The translations under genes and the position numbers were made by a program. The notes below the pieces were generated by a model. It saw only the letters and a program-made list of their open reading frames with translations. It searched no databases and had not been told where the DNA came from. Of a DNA stretch of 64,000 nucleotides, positions 52,755 through 60,346 are shown in pieces. Each line of letters begins with the position of its first letter. Position 1 is the first letter of the stretch. The DNA is from an uncultured Lachnospiraceae bacterium (GTDB lineage: Bacteria > Bacillota > Clostridia > Lachnospirales > Lachnospiraceae), in assembly GCA_947367855.1 (NCBI GenBank), contig CANBFE010000003.1, positions 62,001-126,000 of the forward strand, given 5' to 3'.

Positions 52755-53531
52755 ATGAGATTATACTGGAATTATTTTTTGATGGAGCTGAAGAGCCAGA
52801 TGCAGTACAAGGCTTCGTTTTTGCTTACCATGGTGGGGCAGTTTGTGACGGCATTCACCACGTTTTTTGGGATACAGTTTATCTTTCAGCGGGTAAGCGG
52901 AGTGGATGATTTTACGTACGGACAGGTGCTGCTGTGCTTTTCCGTGATTATGATGAGCTTTGCCATCGGAGAGATGTTTGGGGGCGGCCTGGCGGTGTTC
53001 CCGGAGCTGATGCGGGAGGGGAGTCTGGACCGGATTCTGGTGCGGCCAAGGAGCGTTATCCTGCAGATCATTATGCCCAACATGGATTTCTCCCGCATGG
53101 GGCTTCTGGTGCAGGCGGTGATTGTGCTGTGCATTGCCGTTCCGGTCAGCGGTGTGGTGTGGACGGGGAAAAAGGTCTTTGTATTCGCCATGATGGTGGT
53201 CTGCGGCAGCGTGCTCTTTTTCTGCCTGTTTCTGTTGGTGGCGGCAGTGTCCTTTTTTACCATACAGAATCTGAATTTTCTGGATATTTTTACCTACGGT
53301 ATGCGGGATTTCGGGAAATATCCCTTTTCCGTCTACGGGGATGCGGCGCTGAAGGTGCTGACCTTTGGCATTCCCCTGGCTCTGGTCCAGTATTATCCCC
53401 TGTTGTATCTGCTGGACCGGGAGAGCGGGATCTGGTATATGATTTCCCCTTTGGTTTCCCTGCTCTTTGTGGTGCCCTCCTATTGGTTTTACCGGTTCGG
53501 GCTGAAGAATTACAAGTCCTGCGGATCCTGA
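52755..53531 (+). CDS. ABC-2 family transporter permease, subunit 2
   Basis: 258 residues from ATG 52755 (GGAAAGGAAGGG at about 52734-52745). The GSLDRILVRPRSVILQIIMP segment and the NLNFLDIFTYGMRDFGKYPF helix hairpin mark it as the paralogous permease. The frame opens far upstream (52209) inside the previous gene, without initiation support. Confidence 0.88.
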   Translation: MRLYWNYFLMELKSQMQYKASFLLTMVGQFVTAFTTFFGIQFIFQRVSGVDDFTYGQVLLCFSVIMMSFAIGEMFGGGLAVFPELMREGSLDRILVRPRSVILQIIMPNMDFSRMGLLVQAVIVLCIAVPVSGVVWTGKKVFVFAMMVVCGSVLFFCLFLLVAAVSFFTIQNLNFLDIFTYGMRDFGKYPFSVYGDAALKVLTFGIPLALVQYYPLLYLLDRESGIWYMISPLVSLLFVVPSYWFYRFGLKNYKSCGS

Positions 53532-53663
53532 TTTTGGAAAAATCGAATTATTCCGTCACTTTTTCGGAGAAAAGGAGTCTATAATGGTGAACGGAAGGTT
53601 TGGGAGCGGGCCCGCGGCGGAAATCCGCCGTTTCCGGAAACTGCGGAAAGGATACGTTTGGGG

Positions 53664-54182
53664 ATGAAGTTTACGGCTGCATATGAGCAGAGCAGGGATG
53701 CTGTGTACGGTTATCTGGTTTACATGACAAGGGATGTCTCCCTGGCGGAGGATTTAAGTCAGGAGGTTTTCCTGCGGATGTTCCTGCATCTGGATAAATT
53801 CAGGGGAGAGGCCAGTGTGCGCACCTGGGCTCTCCGCATTGCACGGAACGTGTTCTTAAGCTATGCCAGAAAGAAGCAGCCGCAGCTTTTGGAGGAGCAG
53901 GAATGGGAGCCTGAACCGGACGTGAACCGCAACCTGCCGGAGGAAGAGTTCCTGCGCAAGGAGGAGGCCCGCCGGGTGAGGGACTGTCTCATGTGCCTGG
54001 GAGAGCAGGAGAGGACAGTGCTTCTGCTGCGGGATTTCCAGGAACTTTCCTACGAGGAGGCGGCCAGGATCATGAAACTGACACCGGAGGTGGTGAAGAG
54101 CCGCATCTACCGGGCCAGGCAGAAATTCCGGAAAATCTATGAGGACAGCGGGAAAGGAGACAAGGCGGAATGGAGGAGATGA
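53664..54182 (+). CDS. ECF-like sigma-70 family RNA polymerase sigma factor
   Basis: 172 residues from ATG 53664 (AAGGA about 11 bases upstream; TTG 53658 is an alternative). Region 2 reads RDAVYGYLVYMTRDVSLAED then LSQEVFLRMFLHLDKF. Region 4 reads LGEQERTVLLLRDFQELSYE then EAARIMKLTPEVVKSRIYRA. Region 3 is absent, so it is a group IV (ECF) factor. It overlaps by 13 bp with a membrane protein gene, which by position should encode its anti-sigma factor. It probably controls an envelope response. Confidence 0.92.
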   Translation: MKFTAAYEQSRDAVYGYLVYMTRDVSLAEDLSQEVFLRMFLHLDKFRGEASVRTWALRIARNVFLSYARKKQPQLLEEQEWEPEPDVNRNLPEEEFLRKEEARRVRDCLMCLGEQERTVLLLRDFQELSYEEAARIMKLTPEVVKSRIYRARQKFRKIYEDSGKGDKAEWRR

Positions 54183-54985
54183 AAGACAGGATCCGGATTC
54201 CCAGAGTGACTTACCAGGGAGATGACCGGAAATTAAAAGAGCGTATTTTTAAATTTAAGGCAGGGAGTTTTCGGATCGCAGTGTTTACCCTGGTGGGATT
54301 GTTCATGGGATTTTACAGTGACACTTATGTGAGAGACACTTTTTTTCCCACAAAACTGATTACTGCGGTGCCCTATAAAATAATGGAGGCCATCTATCAG
54401 TCGGTGCTTCCTGTACAGAATCCGATTCCTCCGGACATGAGAGGATGGGCCTGGAATATGATTTTTCCCTACAGCTATGGGGCGAACCTGCTGGCGGAAC
54501 CGCTGACAACCGTGCTCATCGGCGGGGCCCTGTATGGTTCTCTGGGCTACTTTACAGGAGACAAGCGGGTGTTTACCCTGCAGCGTTTTCTGAAGTTTGC
54601 CGGGTGCTGGTGCGTGGTGATTTTACTGGTGATCGGGGCGGCATTCGGGTTCAATGCCGGGGCGGAAGCGGCAAATGAGAAGTTCGGCAAGATTGAGGAT
54701 TTCTTCTTTTACAGAGAGGATGGCTCCGGGTTCAGCGGAAAATACAGGATTCCGGAACTTACGGAGGATTTTTACCAGGGGTTTTCCCCCGGGGATGTGG
54801 TTCGGGACAGAAACGGGGAATTGCCCCTGGGCATCTATTTTGACGGCGGAATGCGATATGGTTTGTACCGGATTCATTACGAGATGCAGTATGTGGTAAC
54901 GGAGCAGGGAAAAGTGTATCATATTTCGGAAGAATTTGTTCGGTATGTAAAAGATGAAATAGAGAGTAATTCCAGGAACAGATAG
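54170..54985 (+). CDS. Membrane protein, probable anti-sigma partner
   Basis: 271 residues from ATG 54170, overlapping the sigma gene. A 35-residue cytoplasmic N-terminus (YQGDDRKLKERIFKFKAGSF) precedes membrane helices at about 38-55, 105-125 and 140-162. A C-terminal domain of about 100 residues lies outside the membrane (FFFYREDGSGFSGKYRIPEL, YRIHYEMQYVVTEQGKVYHI). No zinc anti-sigma motif (HxxxCxxC) is visible, so the anti-sigma call rests on gene order only. Confidence 0.6.
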   Translation: MEEMKDRIRIPRVTYQGDDRKLKERIFKFKAGSFRIAVFTLVGLFMGFYSDTYVRDTFFPTKLITAVPYKIMEAIYQSVLPVQNPIPPDMRGWAWNMIFPYSYGANLLAEPLTTVLIGGALYGSLGYFTGDKRVFTLQRFLKFAGCWCVVILLVIGAAFGFNAGAEAANEKFGKIEDFFFYREDGSGFSGKYRIPELTEDFYQGFSPGDVVRDRNGELPLGIYFDGGMRYGLYRIHYEMQYVVTEQGKVYHISEEFVRYVKDEIESNSRNR

Positions 54986-54998
54986 GGGAGGTGAGGGA

Positions 54999-55730
54999 AT
55001 GAAAGGCATGATAAAAAGAGGTTTCCGGTTGGAAAGGCTGCGGATCAGCGGCAGGAAGGACTGGGTTATTTTCTGGCTCTTTGCGGGGATGATAGCCTAT
55101 GTGGCAGGGGGAATGATGGATTACCGGCTCGATGAATGGCTTTGGGGGATGGCAGACCCATGGATGACCAATCTCAATGTGCCTTTGGGGTATGGGCGGA
55201 CCATGATTGCGGCGGGTTTACTGGTTGTGTTGGGGGAAGCGGTGCTGTTTTTCAAAAAGAAACCAATGAAGTATAGGCTGTGGCTCCTGGCGGCAGGTCT
55301 GGCGGTTGTCCTGGGGGCTCCGGCGCTCTACCGTTTCCACAGCAGCCTCATTGTGTCCTCGTTGTGGAAGGCTGAGCCGGAAAGCGCGGCGGTCTGGCAG
55401 GACGGAGAGGCGTTGGGACTGAAAAACCAGGAGTCAGGGGTTTTGCGGGAGGAAGAATACCGGACGCTTCTGGAATTGTGCAGGAGTCTGGAGCAGATAA
55501 CGGATCCGGCGGAAGCGGAGGCCTGCATGGCCTGGTATAAGGCGGAGGGGGATTTCGTGGGAGCGGATAGTGTGAGGTTGGATTTTCCGGAAAGGTACGG
55601 ACATCATTATGTCCTGAACCTGCGGATAAAGGACGGATACATTTATCTGTGGAGGGGATATCTGTGGAAGGAGGTGCAGGTAACCTTTTTTCGGGACAAT
55701 GGGATAGCGGAGTGGATGGAGGGGCTGTGA
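54999..55730 (+). CDS. Membrane protein of unknown function in the sigma-factor operon
   Basis: 243 residues from ATG 54999 (GGGAGGTGAGG just upstream). There are three membrane helices in the first 110 residues (about 22-40, 68-84, 92-112), then a soluble part with LREEEYRTLLELCRSLEQIT and VLNLRIKDGYIYLWRGYLWK. Its layout parallels the preceding gene (membrane part plus outside domain). It probably acts with the sigma factor, as substrate or co-sensor. No family recognised. Confidence 0.6.
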   Translation: MKGMIKRGFRLERLRISGRKDWVIFWLFAGMIAYVAGGMMDYRLDEWLWGMADPWMTNLNVPLGYGRTMIAAGLLVVLGEAVLFFKKKPMKYRLWLLAAGLAVVLGAPALYRFHSSLIVSSLWKAEPESAAVWQDGEALGLKNQESGVLREEEYRTLLELCRSLEQITDPAEAEACMAWYKAEGDFVGADSVRLDFPERYGHHYVLNLRIKDGYIYLWRGYLWKEVQVTFFRDNGIAEWMEGL

Positions 55731-55820
55731 CGGTTTTCTGAATTGAGTTGTTATACTTTATTGCATATTTTGTGAACATAATAGTTGGTGTTTTGATTTT
55801 ATAAGAAGGAATGCTGTTTT

Positions 55821-56306
55821 ATGATTCATGTAAATGTAAGAGGACTGCTTGTTAGAAGATTTGAAGGAGAAATTCAGTTAATTGTACAACTGCGCAAACG
55901 TGCGGGGGAACCGGAAGTATATGAGCTTCCTGGTGGAAGAATTAATGAATATGAGAAAATCATAGACAGTCTTAAAAGGGAAGTTATGGAAGAAACTGGA
56001 CTGAAAGTGGTAGCAATTCAGAATGAAGAAGATTATATCATTGTAACTGATAATGAATCAAAATTTGAATTTTCTGTTGAATGTATGAAACCTTTTGCGG
56101 CGTATCAGACAATAAAAGGCCCTATAGATTCATTTGGCATTTATTTCATATGTGAAGTTGAAGGTACATTGTTAGATGAAGGGGATGCTACAGAAGATAT
56201 TCATTGGGCCAACATGGAGGAAATTCATAAAATGATTGGTGAACATAGATTTTCGGAAATAGATTTGCCAGCTGTATTAATGTTTTTAAGAGATGAGAAT
56301 CTATGA
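55821..56306 (+). CDS. NUDIX hydrolase
   Basis: 161 residues. The NUDIX box GX5EX7REUXEEXGU is complete: G39, E45, R53, E54, E57, E58, G60 (LPGGRINEYE, then LKREVMEETGL). Members hydrolyse nucleoside diphosphates linked to another moiety. The base composition is markedly more AT-rich than the genes on either side, suggesting transfer. AAGGAATGC lies before ATG 55821; no strong ribosome site. Substrate unknown. Confidence 0.88.
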   Translation: MIHVNVRGLLVRRFEGEIQLIVQLRKRAGEPEVYELPGGRINEYEKIIDSLKREVMEETGLKVVAIQNEEDYIIVTDNESKFEFSVECMKPFAAYQTIKGPIDSFGIYFICEVEGTLLDEGDATEDIHWANMEEIHKMIGEHRFSEIDLPAVLMFLRDENL

Positions 56307-56334
56307 TAAGCAGAAAAAATATGCAAAAATTGAT

Positions 56335-56460
56335 ATGAGTCCATGGACTACTGGCCGGGAAGATGGATTTGGGGACTATGTGCCGGAAACTGACAGACTT
56401 ACCGTAAATGGCAGGACTTACGTGCACTGGTATGATTGCATTACGGATTATATTCTCTGA
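56335..56460 (+). pseudogene. Possible protein fragment or short gene (41 residues)
   Basis: The frame from ATG 56335 to TGA 56460 reads MSPWTTGREDGFGDYVPETD, then RLTVNGRTYVHWYDCITDYI. It has natural protein-like composition, and the frame continues upstream in the same style (DKQKKYAKID), but there is no ribosome site. It may be the tail of a lost gene. No family recognised. Confidence 0.3.
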
Positions 56461-56471
56461 TGAAGAGACAG

Positions 56472-56500
56472 GGCTGGGAGCATATCCCGGCCTTGTTTTT
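56472..56500 (+). terminator. Rho-independent terminator
   Basis: GGCTGGGA pairs with TCCCGGCC (one G-T) around GCATA, followed by TTGTTTTT. Confidence 0.75.
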
Positions 56501-56507
56501 ATGCGCA

Positions 56508-56549
56508 GGGGCGCAAAGATGAAATTGTTGCTTACGCAACGTGCGCCCC
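56508..56549. repeat. GC-rich stem with nested hairpin
   Basis: GGGGCGCA (56508-56515) pairs with TGCGCCCC (56542-56549); inside is GTTGC-TTAC-GCAAC (56527-56540). No T run follows. It resembles the mini-hairpins near 42.4 kb in style. Confidence 0.5.
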
Positions 56550-56593
56550 GGGCGGCGGATAGGCGGAAAATCCGGAAATATTACATTTGGGTG

Positions 56594-56622
56594 TTGTATG
56601 ATTCACGGATATTTGCTATAAT
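56594..56622 (+). promoter_or_regulatory. Promoter of the TerB-domain gene
   Basis: TTGTAT (56594-56599), 17-bp spacer, TATAAT (56617-56622). The leader contains an AGGCTGAA/TTCGGCCT-type stem (about 56643-56673). Confidence 0.65.
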
Positions 56623-56709
56623 AGAACGGATGTTTGTAACGGAGGCTGAAGCAAAAAGGGTTGTTTCGGCCTAAAAGAGCAGGCGGGCAGCGGGAGATGA
56701 TGGGGCGCT

Positions 56710-58980
56710 ATGGGGAAATACGACAAAGAGTATGAGGCATTCGAGATTTTTGAGCAGATACAGAATGAGAAGAGTCGGGAAGAGACTGTTCCGCGGCCAA
56801 TGCCTCTTTCTTTTGAAGAAGCTCCCTACTATGAGATTGCGTATGATGCAGAGCCGGTGCGGGGTGGCGTGACAATATCAGCTCCGGAAGCGTTTTCCCT
56901 GTCCGGTGACCGGGCAGGAGCGGAGGAGAGACGGACCGGGGTGAAGGAAGGGAAGAGGGCAGAAGTAACGGTCTGGAGCCAAGGGGAGACAGAAGCGGAA
57001 GTACAGAATCGGACAGCAGCGGGAGCCTGGGAGCTGGAGGAGGCAGAAGTAACGGTCTGGAACCAAGGGGGGACAGAATCGGAAGTGCAGAATCGGACAG
57101 CAGCGGGAGCCTGGGAGCCGGAGGAGGCAGAAGCAGGAGCCTGGAATCAGGGGGAGGCAGCAAGAGAACAGTATCAGACAGCGGTGACACAGACCCGGAG
57201 TCCGTCAGGCTGGCAGCAGGCAGGCCCGGAAAAAATCGGGATTCGGGAAGAGGACCCGGTGCGGGAGCTGTTCAATCGAATGCGGGATATTGCCAGGGAG
57301 GACAGGTACCTGAATTTCCGCAGTTCCCATTTTTACAATCAGAAGATGCAGCAGGAAAACGCAAAATTATTTTACCGCCAGGGCATGTTGATGAAGGATT
57401 TCCGGGATGCGTATGCAGTGACGGTTCCCTATGCTTCCTATTATCCCAGTTACCAGATGATGGGATATGAGCAGCTGCGGACTTTTTTTACCTGGCGGAC
57501 ACAGGTGCGGGAGGGAAGGGTGGAGCATGTATCCCTGTCGTACGCTTTTTTGTATATTTATGAATTGCTGAACAATATCGGCGTGGAGAGCCCGGGGGAA
57601 GGCCTGGAAAGGTTGCTGTTTTTCTGGGATGCTTTCCGGGTATATGACAGGTCCGTGGACAAATATGTTGTGAGATGGCTGAAGGATTACTACATTTATT
57701 ACGGACTGCCCGGAAGTTTCCGGGATTTTGTGGAGGAAAATAGCCTGGGCGGTTACTATCCGGAGCTTTCAGAGGAGGAGAATGCCTTTGAGCTGTTCTG
57801 TGGCCGGTCCAAATATGACATCCGAAAATCCGCCTTTTATACAGGGAGGGAGGAACAGGTCAGGAGATGCTTTCTATTTACCCTTGAGCGGCTGCAGGAG
57901 GCATTGGCGGCAGCCGGATTTGAACTGGACCGGTTCCTGTTTCAGCCCACCAGGAAGATGGCGCCATGGGTTCCCTTCCTGGGGGCGCTGTTCTGTCCGG
58001 CAGGAAAACAGGCGGACAGGCAGGTGATGCTTTCCCGGAAGGAAATCTATGTGTGCAGTAGGAATCAGTGGACCTTCAGCGCGGTGGTGACCACGGACAG
58101 CGGAAAGCGGCTGATGGGCTACTGTTTGAAGCAGATGGAGTCCCTGCTGCGGAAGTTGACGAAGTACAAGCATAAACTTACCGCAAATCCGGATATGGTC
58201 AGCTCTGTGACAGAGGAAGAGCTGAAGAAGGCGGGGATCTGTCTGGAAACCGTAATTACGGAGGCGGTGACGGCATTTTACAGAGAAGAGACCAAAACGG
58301 TGGTCCGGGTAAACAGAGGGGCACTGGAAAAGATCCGGAAGGAAGCGTATGTGATTCAGGAAAAACTCACGGTACCGGAGGACGGGGGTATGGTTCCGGG
58401 GCAGATGAGGACAGGGACAGAGACCGTTCATGCCGCACATGAGGGAATATCCGCAGGGGATGGGACTGCTGATAAGACAAATCCGGCGGAGGGGCAGGAG
58501 AGAATCCGGGAAGCCGAAAAGAACCAGGAAAGCGTTCAGGGTTTGGCGTGTAATCAGCGCGAGGATGGTATCCGGAAACAGGACGGCCGGGAAAAAGAAC
58601 CGGAAACGGACCGGAACCTGCAGGGTGCCCGGAATGACAGGGTATTCCAGTTTATGGCGCAGCCGGAAATCACAGAACAATCCGGAACTGCAAACATGGA
58701 GGGCAATGAGGGGAACGGAACATTACCGGAAAGCGGGGGAGAATGGGACGTTTTGCGGGAGCGTCTGACGGACACGGAACGACAGGCTCTGCGTATTATT
58801 TTATACGAAAAAGCGAATCTAAAGGAGTTTGCCTGCCAACAGGGCATTATGCTGGAGGTTCTTGCGGAGGGGATCAATGAGAAGGCGGCAGACGCGGTGG
58901 GAGATGGAATTCTGGATAATGAATTTGCGTTCTATGAGGATTACCTGGAAGAGGTAAGGAAAATGTTGGATGTGACCTGA
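56710..58980 (+). CDS. TerB_N/TerB_C domain protein
   Basis: 756 residues. The N-terminal about 170 residues are low complexity and include a 28-residue tandem duplication. Residues about 185-400 match TerB_N: ASYYPSYQMMGYEQLRTFFT, then WRTQVREGRVEHVSLSYAFL and YIYELLNNIG. The middle (residues about 400-560) is less clear. The C-terminal about 90 residues (RERLTDTERQALRIILYEKA) resemble TerB_C. In other genomes TerB_N/TerB_C proteins occur with DUF2791 ATPases and helicases in stress or defence loci. A DUF2791 (BrxD-like) gene lies 1.4 kb downstream. GGGAGATGA precedes ATG 56710. Confidence 0.78.
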   Translation: MGKYDKEYEAFEIFEQIQNEKSREETVPRPMPLSFEEAPYYEIAYDAEPVRGGVTISAPEAFSLSGDRAGAEERRTGVKEGKRAEVTVWSQGETEAEVQNRTAAGAWELEEAEVTVWNQGGTESEVQNRTAAGAWEPEEAEAGAWNQGEAAREQYQTAVTQTRSPSGWQQAGPEKIGIREEDPVRELFNRMRDIAREDRYLNFRSSHFYNQKMQQENAKLFYRQGMLMKDFRDAYAVTVPYASYYPSYQMMGYEQLRTFFTWRTQVREGRVEHVSLSYAFLYIYELLNNIGVESPGEGLERLLFFWDAFRVYDRSVDKYVVRWLKDYYIYYGLPGSFRDFVEENSLGGYYPELSEEENAFELFCGRSKYDIRKSAFYTGREEQVRRCFLFTLERLQEALAAAGFELDRFLFQPTRKMAPWVPFLGALFCPAGKQADRQVMLSRKEIYVCSRNQWTFSAVVTTDSGKRLMGYCLKQMESLLRKLTKYKHKLTANPDMVSSVTEEELKKAGICLETVITEAVTAFYREETKTVVRVNRGALEKIRKEAYVIQEKLTVPEDGGMVPGQMRTGTETVHAAHEGISAGDGTADKTNPAEGQERIREAEKNQESVQGLACNQREDGIRKQDGREKEPETDRNLQGARNDRVFQFMAQPEITEQSGTANMEGNEGNGTLPESGGEWDVLRERLTDTERQALRIILYEKANLKEFACQQGIMLEVLAEGINEKAADAVGDGILDNEFAFYEDYLEEVRKMLDVT
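56961..57128 (+). repeat. 84-bp tandem duplication inside the TerB-domain gene
   Basis: The unit beginning AGAAGTAACGGTCTGGA (56961) recurs at 57045, 84 bp later, with few differences, giving two copies of about 28 residues (AEVTVW...QNRTAAGAWE...EE). A third, degenerate start (AEAGAWNQGEA) follows. It expands the disordered N-terminal region in frame. Confidence 0.85.
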
Positions 58981-59044
58981 AGACAGGCTGTCTTAAAGAT
59001 GGTGCAGAAGAATATAGATCTTCAAGGGGAGGACAGGAAACAAA

Positions 59045-59548
59045 ATGTTAAGACTTGAAAAAATCAATGGAAAAAATGTATGGGATGTTGTAGGATTAAG
59101 TGTCAAAGAGGAGCAGAGGCATTTTGTGGCGGAGAATAAAGTCAGCATAATTGAAGCATACACCACCATCACGGGAGGCGGCCAGGCTTTTCCGTTCGGA
59201 ATTTACGATGGCAGCGTGCCGGTAGGCTTTTGCATGATTGGCTATGATGTGGATGACTATTGGGAGGATGCGCCGGAGATTGCCTACAGGAATTACAATC
59301 TTTGGCGACTGATGATTGATAAACGCTGTCAGCATCATGGGTATGGGAGAGAGGCGGTAAAGCTTGCATTGGATTTCATCCGGACAAAGCCCTGCGGAGA
59401 TGCGGAGTACTGTTGGCTGTCTTATGAACCGGATAACGAAATTGCGAAGAAGCTTTATCATTCTTTTGGCTTTGCGGAAACCGGGGCTATGGATTGCGAA
59501 GAAGTTATTGCAGTTCTTAAGCTATCGGCTCCGGAAACGGCCTGTTAA
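59045..59548 (+). CDS. GNAT acetyltransferase, BltD/polyamine type
   Basis: 167 residues. Segment WRLMIDKRCQHHGYGREAVK is acetyl-CoA motif A (QHHGYG), followed by YEPDNEIAKKLYHSFGFAET. The N-terminal GFCMIGYDVDDYWEDAPEIA segment is like Bacillus BltD (spermine/spermidine acetyltransferase). GGAGGACAGGAAACAAA precedes ATG 59045. It lies 64 bp after the TerB-domain gene and may be cotranscribed, but functional linkage is unclear. Specificity is tentative. Confidence 0.8.
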   Translation: MLRLEKINGKNVWDVVGLSVKEEQRHFVAENKVSIIEAYTTITGGGQAFPFGIYDGSVPVGFCMIGYDVDDYWEDAPEIAYRNYNLWRLMIDKRCQHHGYGREAVKLALDFIRTKPCGDAEYCWLSYEPDNEIAKKLYHSFGFAETGAMDCEEVIAVLKLSAPETAC

Positions 59549-59710
59549 GGGACATTTTAATACGGTTCACAACCAGTATAAGTCTTCCCAGTTGTCTTCT
59601 GCCCATCTGAAAGTATTCTCCTGATATTTCTCAATTCGCTCCAGAACCGTTTTTCAAAGGATGAAGCCTGCTTTTTTGGGGGATTCTACGCAAAATCTAC
59701 GGAGCGTGGG
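59549..59710. other. Gap with a possible minus-strand gene remnant
   Basis: On the - strand, about 59567-59656 reads KTVLERIEKYQENTFRWAED then NWEDLYWL and stop. It looks like a genuine protein tail but is cut off by a stop directly upstream. No start or domain is visible. The rest holds nothing recognised. Confidence 0.3.
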
Positions 59711-59739
59711 TTGCATTTCGGAGGGAGATTCCGTATACT
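59711..59739 (+). promoter_or_regulatory. Promoter of the Xre regulator gene
   Basis: TTGCAT (59711-59716), 17-bp spacer, TATACT (59734-59739). A small hairpin GTCGC-GCA-GCGAC (about 59762-59774) precedes the TAGGAGGAAA ribosome site. Confidence 0.65.
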
Positions 59740-59794
59740 GGCGACATTACCCTTTAGTGCCGTCGCGCAGCGACTATATTTAGGAGGAAAAGAG

Positions 59795-60235
59795 ATGGAT
59801 CAGGTAAAAATCGGACAATTTATTGGCATATGCCGCAGGGAAAAGAATCTCACACAGCGGCAGCTGGCGGATTTGGTTGGTGTCAGCGACAAAGCAGTGT
59901 CAAAATGGGAAACCGGCAGGGGATTGCCGGAAGCGTCCTCCATGGCGCCGCTTTGTGAGGCACTTGGAATCAATGTCAATGAACTGCTCAGGGGTGAACG
60001 GATTCCGGGTGAGGAATACCAGGAGAAGGCGGAAGAAACAATGGTGAAACTGGCCGAAATGAAGGAGGATATCAAAAAAGTGAACTGGAAAATGGATTCA
60101 ATGAAAAAAGGAATCGGATTTGGCGCAGCGTTGGCCATGGTAGTTTCCTACCAGACATACTCCTCCATCGCACTTGCCATAGTGCATGGGATATTGGGGT
60201 GGATTTATGTAATTTATCATGTACTCAGGTATTGA
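59795..60235 (+). CDS. Xre-family HTH protein with C-terminal membrane segment
   Basis: 146 residues from ATG 59795 (TAGGAGG at 59781-59787). The N-terminal Xre domain is GQFIGICRREKNLTQRQLAD, then LVGVSDKAVSKWETGRGLPE. A coiled coil (EKAEETMVKLAEMKEDIKKV) follows, and the last 40 residues are one or two hydrophobic helices. A membrane-tethered regulator is implied. It is placed right before the BrxD-like gene, which has its own promoter overlapping this stop. Confidence 0.87.
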   Translation: MDQVKIGQFIGICRREKNLTQRQLADLVGVSDKAVSKWETGRGLPEASSMAPLCEALGINVNELLRGERIPGEEYQEKAEETMVKLAEMKEDIKKVNWKMDSMKKGIGFGAALAMVVSYQTYSSIALAIVHGILGWIYVIYHVLRY

Positions 60236-60260
60236 TTGTGACTCTGTCTGACTGTATAAT
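60232..60260 (+). promoter_or_regulatory. Promoter of the BrxD-like ATPase gene
   Basis: TTGATT (60232-60237), 17-bp spacer, TATAAT (60255-60260). It overlaps the last codon of the Xre gene. Confidence 0.7.
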
Positions 60261-60346
60261 AGAAGCAGCGACTGATGTGACAAAGGCTGCTGACATGCAG
60301 GACAGCTTTTTGGCAGAATTCGGTTCTAAGAAGTGAGGAAGGCCAT

